Of a stretch of DNA of 64,000 nucleotides, positions 1 through 10,195 are shown piece by piece. A program made the translations under genes and the position numbers. The stretch spans positions 124,001 through 188,000 of the forward strand of contig QCGO01000002.1 in NCBI GenBank assembly GCA_003279855.1. Reading direction: 5' to 3'. A model generated the notes under the pieces. That model worked only from the letters and a program-made list of their open reading frames with translations, did not search any database and was not told the origin of the DNA. Source of the DNA: Prochlorococcus sp. AG-388-E21 (lineage in GTDB: Bacteria; Cyanobacteriota; Cyanobacteriia; PCC-6307; Cyanobiaceae). Positions within the stretch are counted from its first letter, which is position 1. Each line of letters opens with the position of its first letter.

Positions 1-1
1 A

Positions 2-100
2 CCTGTTCTTATTAGTTGTATTACAAGTTTTTTAGTAGCAAGAGCTTTTAATGAAAAATCAATTTACGAAAGACAGATACAAATTGAATTAGAAGAGTAA
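2..100 (+). CDS. C-terminal end of a ClC-type chloride channel (partial)
   Basis: Only the last 32 codons are in the window, and the reading frame is open from the first base. The peptide runs from a hydrophobic stretch starting PVLISC through FLVARA to SIYERQ and a short acidic end before TAA. A Pro-led hydrophobic helix followed by a small loop and an (S/P)IYE motif resembles the last transmembrane helix of ClC channels and antiporters. The assignment rests on this short tail alone. The gene converges on purU with 12 bp between the stops. Confidence 0.45.
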   Translation, partial: PVLISCITSFLVARAFNEKSIYERQIQIELEE

Positions 101-112
101 TAAAATTGATTT

Positions 113-967
113 TTAATCAAAAACAGCCGTTTTACTATCGTATACAAAAATCTGATGATTTAAATGTAATCTAACTGCTCTTGCAAGAGCTATCCTCTCA
201 ATATCTCGTCCTTTTCTAATCAAATCAGCTACCTCATCTCTATGACTTACATTTACAGTACATTGCTCAATTATTGGCCCTTCATCTAAATCTTGAGTAA
301 CGTAATGTGCGGTTGCTCCTATTAATTTCACTCCTCTCTTCCATGCCCTATGATAAGGTTGCGCACCTTTAAATGCAGGCAAAAAAGAATGATGTATATT
401 AATAATTGAAGAATAATTGTCCAAAAAAGAGTCACTTAAAATTTGCATATATTTTGCTAATACAACAAGTTCAATATCAAAATCTTTTAACAAATTTAAA
501 ATTTGATTTTCTACACTAGATTTGGATAAATTAGTAGTATCAATACAAACAAATTGAGCTTTAAAATCCCTAGCAATATTTTCAAGATCAGGATGATTAG
601 AAATGATTAATGGTACATTCATTTGTAATTCACCATTTCTAACTCGCCAAAGCAAGTCAATTAAACAGTGGTTTTGCTTACTTACAAAAATACCTACGTT
701 TGGTATTTCATCTGAATAATTAATATTAAATTTGCCATTTATGTCTATTGCAATTTTTTCAAATTGCTCATAAATTTCAGATTTATTAATTGGTAAATCA
801 TTTCTATCCCATTCAATTCTACTCAAAAATAATCCTGCATCTTGATCGGTATGATGATCTGAATGCTTTATATTGCCGCCATAATTAGATATCCAACTAG
901 TTAATTGACTAACTAGTCCAGGACGATCTGGACATACAGTTCTTAAGATAATTGATGGTTTTTCCAA
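113..967 (-). CDS. purU: Formyltetrahydrofolate deformylase PurU
   Basis: Hydrolyses 10-formyltetrahydrofolate to formate and tetrahydrofolate in the cytoplasm, balancing the one-carbon pool and, in family members, feeding formate to purine synthesis. Residues 1-80 form an ACT-like domain with the start IILRTVCPDRPGLVSQL. Residues 90-284 form the formyltransferase fold, with the signature HHSFLP at 192-197 and DLDEGPI at 226-232 near the active site. The length of 284 residues is normal. It stands alone between the channel gene end and the divergent oxidase gene at 1019. I see no dedicated regulatory site in the 51-bp gap. Confidence 0.93.
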   Translation of the reverse strand: MEKPSIILRTVCPDRPGLVSQLTSWISNYGGNIKHSDHHTDQDAGLFLSRIEWDRNDLPINKSEIYEQFEKIAIDINGKFNINYSDEIPNVGIFVSKQNHCLIDLLWRVRNGELQMNVPLIISNHPDLENIARDFKAQFVCIDTTNLSKSSVENQILNLLKDFDIELVVLAKYMQILSDSFLDNYSSIINIHHSFLPAFKGAQPYHRAWKRGVKLIGATAHYVTQDLDEGPIIEQCTVNVSHRDEVADLIRKGRDIERIALARAVRLHLNHQIFVYDSKTAVFD

Positions 968-1018
968 AAAGAAATCTAAACTATGAAAGTTTTTTGATTA
1001 ATTACTTATAATATACTA

Positions 1019-4017
<2,999 letters not shown>

Positions 4018-4118
4018 TTAATATTCTCCATAATCGGTCATAGACGACATTATTGTTACTCTAAAATGAGGTGTGGTTCCCGAACAGATCACAATTATCT
4101 GCAAAATTACTTTTAATA

Positions 4119-4976
4119 ATGATTACGAATAAAACATCATTTCTTGCTTTGATTGGAAACCCAGTAAGTCATTCTTTATCTCCAATTATGCAGAATGCAG
4201 CTATTCAATATTTAGGCCTTGATTTAATTTATTTGGCAATTCCTTGTAAAAATGAAGATTTAGAAATAGTTGTTAATTCTCTAAAAAAAATGAATTGTAA
4301 AGGTCTGAACATCACAATTCCTTTCAAACAAAAAGTTTTTGATATTTGTAGTGAAATATCTCCAGTTGCAAAAAAAGTAAAGGCAATAAATACCCTTAAA
4401 TTGACCGTCGACAAAGATTGGATTGGAACAAATACCGATATTGATGGATTTATCTATCCTTTAAAAAAACTTAATTTAGTAAAAAAGAGTTCATTAATTT
4501 TAGGATCTGGAGGAGCAGCAAGATCAGTAATTCAAGGTCTAATAGAATTAAAATTATCAAAAATTACCGTCATTTCGCGGAAAAAAAAATCTTTAGATGA
4601 AATAATTACTAATTTTAAAAATGACATTAACATACAAGGTTTGCTAAGTACTAATTCCAAAATTGATAATTTAATCAAAGAAGCTGATTTAATAATCAAT
4701 ACAACTCCAGTAGGAATGATGGATACCAAAAATGATGTTGACATACCATTTGGTGAAAGTTTTTGGAATTCTATAAACTCAAAAACAATTGTTTATGACC
4801 TAATTTACAATCCTTCTCCTACTCCGTTCTTAAAATTTTGCAATAAGAAAGGATGCATGACCATAGATGGCACACAAATGCTAATTGCTCAAGGAGCAAA
4901 ATCATTATCATATTGGACAAATGGATTAGAAGTGCCTTTTGAGGTTATGCATGATGCATTAAAAAAATATCTTTAA
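4119..4976 (+). CDS. aroE: Shikimate dehydrogenase AroE
   Basis: NADPH-dependent reduction of 3-dehydroshikimate to shikimate in aromatic amino acid synthesis. The substrate domain begins with the family signature ALIGNPVSHSLSPIMQNA, with catalytic Lys in NITIPFKQ and an Asp in GTNTDIDGF. The dinucleotide site is ILGSGGAARSV in mid-protein. I prefer ATG 4119, giving 285 residues. An open frame continues upstream to GTG 4071, but those 16 residues lack family similarity and no ribosome-binding site is evident there. It is divergent from dnaK. Confidence 0.95.
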   Translation: MITNKTSFLALIGNPVSHSLSPIMQNAAIQYLGLDLIYLAIPCKNEDLEIVVNSLKKMNCKGLNITIPFKQKVFDICSEISPVAKKVKAINTLKLTVDKDWIGTNTDIDGFIYPLKKLNLVKKSSLILGSGGAARSVIQGLIELKLSKITVISRKKKSLDEIITNFKNDINIQGLLSTNSKIDNLIKEADLIINTTPVGMMDTKNDVDIPFGESFWNSINSKTIVYDLIYNPSPTPFLKFCNKKGCMTIDGTQMLIAQGAKSLSYWTNGLEVPFEVMHDALKKYL

Positions 4977-5037
4977 TCAAATAAATTAATAATAACCATA
5001 AGTAATTTGACCTTGATAATGTATCGTAAGTAATGAA

Positions 5038-5079
5038 CAGACGCTCATAATACAAATTCTGAGCCAAAGACCTTGTCTG
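5038..5079 (+). promoter_or_regulatory. Candidate structured leader of rpsF mRNA
   Basis: Two stacked helices can form directly upstream of the rpsF start. CAGAC (5038-5042) pairs with GTCTG (5075-5079), and GCTCA (5043-5047) pairs with TGAGC (5060-5064). The apical loop has 12 nt and a 10-nt bulge, CAAAGACCTT, lies on the 3' side. The structure ends 5 nt before ATG 5085, so it could control ribosome access. Known rpsF leaders bind S6:S18 through a bulged CCG in a similar hairpin. This bulge has CC but not an exact CCG, so function is inferred. Confidence 0.35.
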
Positions 5080-5084
5080 AAATT

Positions 5085-5552
5085 ATGACCGATCAAATTT
5101 TTTACGAAACAATGTACATTCTTCGTCCCGATATAGCGGAGGATGAAGTTACTAATCACATTGATAAATATAATAAGCTTCTTGAAGAATTAGGGGGCAA
5201 AATACTTGATAGTCAAATGAGAGGTAAAAGGAGGTTAGCTTATCAAATAGCAAAACATAGAGAAGGTATTTATGTGCAATTAAGTCATCAAGGTGATGGC
5301 CAACATATTTACAAAATAGAAAAAGCGATGCGTTTAAGTGAAGATGTCATAAGATATTTGACAGTAAAACAAGAAGGGCCTTTGCCAACGCCAAGATCTT
5401 CCAGCAAAGGATCTAACCAATCAGAAAAAAAAGAGATTGAAAATATTGACTCAACTAACAAATCAGAACCCAAAGAAGACGAAACTAATGATAAAAAGAC
5501 AATAAGTTCTGAATCTCAATCTCCTCAAGTTAAAGAGTCTCAAGAATCTTGA
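5085..5552 (+). CDS. rpsF: 30S ribosomal protein S6
   Basis: Small-subunit protein that pairs with S18 on the 30S platform. The core (about residues 1-100) shows the bS6 pattern: [37 protein letters not shown] and a later [11 protein letters not shown]-terminal extension of about 55 residues rich in Ser, Lys and Glu is typical of picocyanobacterial S6. ATG 5085 is chosen because it begins MTDQ directly before the core. A TTG at 5073 in the same frame lies inside the predicted leader hairpin and is less likely. The gene converges on argG with an 11-bp gap. Confidence 0.95.
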   Translation: MTDQIFYETMYILRPDIAEDEVTNHIDKYNKLLEELGGKILDSQMRGKRRLAYQIAKHREGIYVQLSHQGDGQHIYKIEKAMRLSEDVIRYLTVKQEGPLPTPRSSSKGSNQSEKKEIENIDSTNKSEPKEDETNDKKTISSESQSPQVKESQES

Positions 5553-5563
5553 ACGCTAATTAA

Positions 5564-6772
5564 TCATTTTTTTGAATTTAATTCTGCCCATATTTTATTA
5601 GACATACCCCACATATAAATAAATCCTTCCGCTTGCTTATGATTAAAAATATCATCTTTACTATAAGTTGCCAGATCTTCCCTGTAGAGAGAATTATTTT
5701 CAGAAAAACGACCAATTACTATTGCATTTCCCTTATGTAATCTTATTTTGACCTTACCATTAACAGATGATTGAGTGGAGTCAATAAAACCATCTAATGC
5801 TTGCTTGAGAGGACCAAACCAAAATCCCTGATAAACTAATTGACCCCATTTTTTTTCTACTAAATTTTTAAAATCTAATACATCTGGATTTAACGTTATG
5901 CTTTCCAATTCTTTGTGAGCTTTTATAAGAAGTAAAAGACCTGGCGCCTCATAGATTTCTCTGCTCTTAATACCGACAACTCTATCTTCAATCATATCTA
6001 TTCTTCCAAAACCATGTTCTCCTGCTAAAGAATTAGCCTTTTGAATGATCTCTAAAGGACTTAAAAATTCATTTCCAATTGCAATTGGAAATCCATTTTG
6101 AAATACAATTTCTATATCTTTAGGAACATTTGGCGCGTCATTAATAGATGAAGTCATATCAAAAACATCTTCATTTGGTTCTTGCATTGGATCTTCCAAT
6201 AGACCAGCTTCAATACTCCGACCAAGAAGATTTACGTCAATCGAATAAGGAGACTTCTTAGAAACAGGAGCTGGAATTCCAAATTTTTCACCATATAAAA
6301 TAGCTTCTTCTCTACTCATCTTCCATTCTCTTGCAGGTGTAATTATTTTTAAATCAGGTCCTAAAGCATGAATAGCCAAATCAAATCTTACTTGGTCATT
6401 TCCTTTTCCTGTACAGCCGTGCGCCACTGCATCAGCATTAAGTTCTCTTGCCAAATTTACGAGATTTTCAGCTATAAGTGGTCTAGCCAAAGCGGTTGAT
6501 AAAGGATACTTTTCACCATAAAGTGCATTCGCTCTAATAGCAGGAAAAGCATACTTTTCTACAAAATTATCTACTAAATTACCAATCACAGATTTTGTCG
6601 CACCTGATTTTAAGGCTTTTTGTCTAACAATCTCTAAATCATCTCCTTGGCCAAGATCAGCTACAAAAGTTACGACTTCTGAAATACCGTATTCATTTTT
6701 TAAATATGGAATGCAGACACTAGTATCAACCCCTCCAGAATATGCAAGAACAACCTTTTTTACCTGCTGCAT
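5564..6772 (-). CDS. argG: Argininosuccinate synthase
   Basis: Condenses citrulline and aspartate with ATP in arginine synthesis; the next enzyme, argH, is at 33138. The N-terminal PP-loop is [10 protein letters not shown] near residue 10. Further family blocks are [27 protein letters not shown] and [17 protein letters not shown]. At 402 residues it is full length. It is a single gene, not part of an arginine operon, as usual in this group. Confidence 0.97.
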   Translation of the reverse strand: MQQVKKVVLAYSGGVDTSVCIPYLKNEYGISEVVTFVADLGQGDDLEIVRQKALKSGATKSVIGNLVDNFVEKYAFPAIRANALYGEKYPLSTALARPLIAENLVNLARELNADAVAHGCTGKGNDQVRFDLAIHALGPDLKIITPAREWKMSREEAILYGEKFGIPAPVSKKSPYSIDVNLLGRSIEAGLLEDPMQEPNEDVFDMTSSINDAPNVPKDIEIVFQNGFPIAIGNEFLSPLEIIQKANSLAGEHGFGRIDMIEDRVVGIKSREIYEAPGLLLLIKAHKELESITLNPDVLDFKNLVEKKWGQLVYQGFWFGPLKQALDGFIDSTQSSVNGKVKIRLHKGNAIVIGRFSENNSLYREDLATYSKDDIFNHKQAEGFIYMWGMSNKIWAELNSKK

Positions 6773-6819
6773 TAAAATTTACCTCCAGTGAAGAAAGCTA
6801 TAAATAGGATTTCAGCTTT

Positions 6820-7005
6820 CTAAATTTTATTAAAAACTAATAGTATTGTAACTACAATTGATGGACCAAAAACTAATAAAAGTACAAGATAATTATTAAT
6901 TAATAAAATGTCTGGATTTAAAAAGCCATAGTATTTAAAAAAAATGGCTAACAAGACTGACAATGGCCAAATTAGAAAAAATTTTAAATTTTCTTTATCA
7001 AACAA
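6820..7005 (-). CDS. Small two-helix membrane protein, unknown
   Basis: A 61-residue protein with two hydrophobic segments, about residues 9-26 (FFLIWPLSVLLAIFFKYYGF) and 37-58, separated by a short loop with NPDILLIN. It has no signal peptide or catalytic motif. Small proteins of this kind are common in picocyanobacteria; resemblance to the DUF3188 type is possible but not certain. It lies 47 bp upstream of argG on the same strand and could be cotranscribed. Confidence 0.6.
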   Translation of the reverse strand: MFDKENLKFFLIWPLSVLLAIFFKYYGFLNPDILLINNYLVLLLVFGPSIVVTILLVFNKI

Positions 7006-7059
7006 AATTCTTCAAGTAGATGTTTATGTATTATGGTATATAAGTAAAGATTTTTTTAA

Positions 7060-7338
7060 ATGGATTCTAATAAACTCAAAATTAGATTAAATGAAATTGC
7101 TGAAGTAAATCCAGCCTTAACTTGCTATCACAGAGAAGAACCTGCTCCTGTATTGCCATTAAGAGAAGAACCTGATTTACTATCTTGGCTAGAAGAAACA
7201 GGAAGACTTGTAAATGAGAAAGATGGAGATTCGCAAGAGATCAGTACGATTGAAGAAGAGGAACTTTCAGCTTTAATGGGAGAAAAAGAAGATTATAAAA
7301 CCGAAGAAGACGTTTCAAATGATGATTGGGAAGACTAG
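7060..7338 (+). CDS. Conserved cyanobacterial protein, DUF3134-like
   Basis: A 92-residue soluble acidic protein. The core NPALTCYHREEPAPVLPL followed by LLSWLEETGRL matches what I recall of the cyanobacterial DUF3134 family, whose function is unknown. The last third is almost entirely acidic (EEEELSAL, EDVSNDDWED). Its stop lies 20 bp inside the start of mraY, so the two are probably translationally coupled. Confidence 0.75.
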   Translation: MDSNKLKIRLNEIAEVNPALTCYHREEPAPVLPLREEPDLLSWLEETGRLVNEKDGDSQEISTIEEEELSALMGEKEDYKTEEDVSNDDWED

Positions 7339-8398
7339 ATCACTAACTTTTACATCATTATTTTTTTTACTTGTAATTTCATTAATAGTAAATTCTTACA
7401 TTTTCAATAATTTACTAATAATTAATGTTTTTTTGATATCTAGTTTAGTTTCCTTCGTAATAACAAAATACGGTTTAAAAATAATTAAACGATTAAATTT
7501 ATTGCAAAATATAAGAAGCGAAGGTCCATCTCTTCATTTTTATAAAACAAATACTCCTACGATGGGTGGAGTATTTATTATTTTACCGTTTTTATTACTA
7601 CTTTTAATAGTTAATAATAGCTTTGATTCTATTGGTATATTATTATTATTTTTTTGTACTATAAGTTTTTTTATTATAGGATTTTTAGACGATTATTTAG
7701 GTATTTCAAACAAAAAAAATACAGGTTTAAAATCAAATGAAAAATTTACTTTACAAGCTTTAGTTTCAGTTTTATTTATCATATTTGCAAGTCAAAGCAA
7801 TTATATTAATCCTTTGATCTCTATATCTGATAATTGGAGTATAGATACAAATATAGTAATTTTTCCAATCTGTTTTTTTACCTTAGTAGGTTTAAGTAAT
7901 GCAGTAAATTTAACTGACGGCCTAGACGGATTAGCGGCTGGATGTAGCACAATAGTTTTTTTTGGACTTGGTACGGAAATATTTATTAAAGGTCAAAAAG
8001 ATTTAATAATTTATGGTCTTATTTCCTATGCAATGTCAGGTTTATGTATAGGTTTTCTAAAATACAACAAATATCCTGCAAAGATATTTATGGGAGATAC
8101 TGGATCATTAACAATTGGTGCGGCGTTAGGATCTATTGCAATATTAACAAATAGTTTTTTTACGTTATTTATTATCTCAGGAATATTTATTATTGAAGTT
8201 ATATCAGTCATAATTCAGGTGGGTTTTTTTAAAATCACCAAGAAAATGCTTAAAACTGGGAAAAGAATCTTTTTAATGACACCAATTCATCATCATTTTG
8301 AACTAAAGGGTATCAAAGAAGAAAAAATAGTTGAAAACTTTTGGAAAGTAAACATATTACTCGTTGTTTTAGGTATAGTTTTAAAAATAAATCTTTGA
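7319..8398 (+). CDS. mraY: Phospho-MurNAc-pentapeptide transferase MraY
   Basis: Inner-membrane enzyme that transfers phospho-MurNAc-pentapeptide from UDP to undecaprenyl phosphate, making lipid I. About ten hydrophobic segments span the 359 residues. Diagnostic motifs are TPTMGGVF, the Asp pair in GFLDDYLG, NLTDGLDGLA near residue 199, FMGDTGSLTIG, and MTPIHHHFELKG near the C-terminus. It overlaps the DUF3134-like gene by 20 bp. ATG 7322 is an equally plausible start. It is far from murB and murC, as usual in cyanobacteria. Confidence 0.95.
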   Translation: MMIGKTRSLTFTSLFFLLVISLIVNSYIFNNLLIINVFLISSLVSFVITKYGLKIIKRLNLLQNIRSEGPSLHFYKTNTPTMGGVFIILPFLLLLLIVNNSFDSIGILLLFFCTISFFIIGFLDDYLGISNKKNTGLKSNEKFTLQALVSVLFIIFASQSNYINPLISISDNWSIDTNIVIFPICFFTLVGLSNAVNLTDGLDGLAAGCSTIVFFGLGTEIFIKGQKDLIIYGLISYAMSGLCIGFLKYNKYPAKIFMGDTGSLTIGAALGSIAILTNSFFTLFIISGIFIIEVISVIIQVGFFKITKKMLKTGKRIFLMTPIHHHFELKGIKEEKIVENFWKVNILLVVLGIVLKINL

Positions 8399-8408
8399 AT
8401 TATTCAGT

Positions 8409-8669
8409 ATGAGTTTCTTTACTTGGAAGGATGACGGCTTAACAAATGACTGTGTCAGTCTTGATGCAATGGCTTCTCGATTTGAAGAAACAGCTAAGCT
8501 AATAAAAAAATTATCTGAAAAAGGCTTTAAATTAAAAAAAACGCAAAAGAATCAATTAATCATTCATTCTGATCCACAAATTTTTGATCAATGGGGTTTT
8601 ATAAGTGAAGAACTACCTTTCAAACAACTTTCTTTGATTCCAGATGATGAAACTATAGTCGATTTTTGA
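8409..8669 (+). CDS. Small conserved protein, unknown
   Basis: An 86-residue soluble protein I cannot assign. It starts MSFFTWKDDGL, has a central basic helix (about residues 25-47, lysine-rich), and ends with acidic residues. It follows mraY by 10 bp on the same strand, so it is likely cotranscribed. Its last 82 bp overlap the 3' end of the convergent sucrose-phosphate synthase gene, so both C-termini share DNA. Confidence 0.65.
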   Translation: MSFFTWKDDGLTNDCVSLDAMASRFEETAKLIKKLSEKGFKLKKTQKNQLIIHSDPQIFDQWGFISEELPFKQLSLIPDDETIVDF

Positions 8670-10000
8670 TAGTGACATTGCAAAATTGATAAATAATTTC
8701 TGACATGAGTATTCCAACTAAAATGTCTATGAACACCTTCGATTCCATTTCTACTCCATAAGTTCCATTGAGAACTATTTGAAATACTTTTTTCAAGAGC
8801 AATTTTCAACTGATTGATGTCAGTTACATCTACTAATAAACCATTTTCACATTTTTCATGAATTTCTTTAGGACCTCCATCATCTGTAGCAATAATCGGT
8901 AAGCCACATGAAGAAGCTTCAAGTAACGTTAAGCCAAAAGGTTCTGTTAGGGCAGGATTGACGAAAATGCCTCCCCTACTAGCTGCCCATCTATATAAAG
9001 AAGGAATATTTGCTGGAGAATGTTTTTTGGGATAAGCCACTTTTCCATATAAATTATATTTATCTATCATTTCAAAAATCTTTTGAAAAACATCTCTTTG
9101 TTGAGAATCAAGTTTAGATGTATTGTCTCTACAACCTAAAACTAAAATTAAGTTAGTTTTTCTTTTTAATTTTTCTGATCGTCCATAAGCTTCAACTAAA
9201 GAAGGAATATTTTTTCTTCTTACTGCTCTAGAAATAGCCAGTATAGGAGGCTTTCTTAAGTCTTTCAAAAAAGGAAGCATCATATTATCAATTTCAGAGG
9301 TCTCAGTTGTTGAATGAATATGATGAAATTTAGTATGATCAACTCCAGGAGCAATAACTTTTGATTTTTCAGGAGAAAAAGAGTGATATTGAGAATATTG
9401 ATATACAGATTCTTGTTTAGTACTTGTCACAACTATATCCGCATATTTTAAAGACTCTTCTTCTGCATTAATTCTTTTGCTAATACAGTACAGCTTTTCG
9501 ATTTGATTAATTTTTAAACCAGCCTCAAGTAATTTTCTTTTTTTCTCTCTTCCTAAAGAATGCCCTGTGAAGATAAAAGGTACTTTTAAAGCTTGACTTA
9601 ATCTAACTCCCACATAGCCAGCATCTGCGTAATGAGCATGGATAAAGCTTGGTTTATTTTCGTATTTTTGATAATACTGAATAAGATTTTGAGTTAATTC
9701 GTCTAAATAAGGCCAAAATAATTCTTTTCTTAAATACTTATTGGGTCCAAATTGAAATCTTAATATTTGTGCTCCCGGTGCAATAAATTCTTGATCTTTT
9801 GAATAAGAACTATCAACTCTACTATCTTTAATAACACGAGTAACTAAATCAACTTGATCAACCTCTGAAGTATTAGCTAAGCTTTTTACCAATTCCAAAA
9901 CATATTGCGTTTGACCGCCCGTGTCTGAATCTCTACCCAATTCAAGATTATTAGAACGAATTAAACCATGCAAATGTAGATATAAAAATTTCAAACTCAT
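8588..10000 (-). CDS. sps: Sucrose-phosphate synthase, glycosyltransferase family 4 type
   Basis: Makes sucrose-6-phosphate, the precursor of sucrose used as a compatible solute in marine picocyanobacteria. The N-terminal half has LGRDSDTGGQTQYVLELV and HAHYADAGYVGVRLSQAL, then FTGHSLGR, all characteristic of SPS rather than generic glycosyltransferases. The C-terminal nucleotide-sugar half has the motif PALTEPFGLTLLEASSCGLP. No phosphatase domain follows, so sucrose-phosphate phosphatase must be separate or replaced. The last 27 residues overlap the convergent gene at 8409-8669. Confidence 0.88.
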   Translation of the reverse strand: MSLKFLYLHLHGLIRSNNLELGRDSDTGGQTQYVLELVKSLANTSEVDQVDLVTRVIKDSRVDSSYSKDQEFIAPGAQILRFQFGPNKYLRKELFWPYLDELTQNLIQYYQKYENKPSFIHAHYADAGYVGVRLSQALKVPFIFTGHSLGREKKRKLLEAGLKINQIEKLYCISKRINAEEESLKYADIVVTSTKQESVYQYSQYHSFSPEKSKVIAPGVDHTKFHHIHSTTETSEIDNMMLPFLKDLRKPPILAISRAVRRKNIPSLVEAYGRSEKLKRKTNLILVLGCRDNTSKLDSQQRDVFQKIFEMIDKYNLYGKVAYPKKHSPANIPSLYRWAASRGGIFVNPALTEPFGLTLLEASSCGLPIIATDDGGPKEIHEKCENGLLVDVTDINQLKIALEKSISNSSQWNLWSRNGIEGVHRHFSWNTHVRNYLSILQCHYQKSTIVSSSGIKESCLKGSSSLIKPH

Positions 10001-10195
10001 TTTACGCTTTTGAATAGATTATTACTAATACGCTGTATTTAAACTTAGAAATATTAAGAAAGCATTATGATTTTTTATTTTATAAAAGTTATAACTACCA
10101 AAAGTCAATCTATGATTAATTTTTAACAACTTAATAAAGAGATAATTTTAGAAATTATTTATTAACAATGCGAAGAAATGTAACTAGTTAAAAGC

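Noticed and set aside
4071-4118. Upstream GTG start for aroE
   Set aside because: Adds 16 residues with no family similarity, while the conserved enzyme begins shortly after ATG 4119.
10001-10195. Intergenic gap between sucrose-phosphate synthase and uvrA as an RNA gene
   Set aside because: It is AT-rich throughout with no stable stem, GC patch or known RNA motif.
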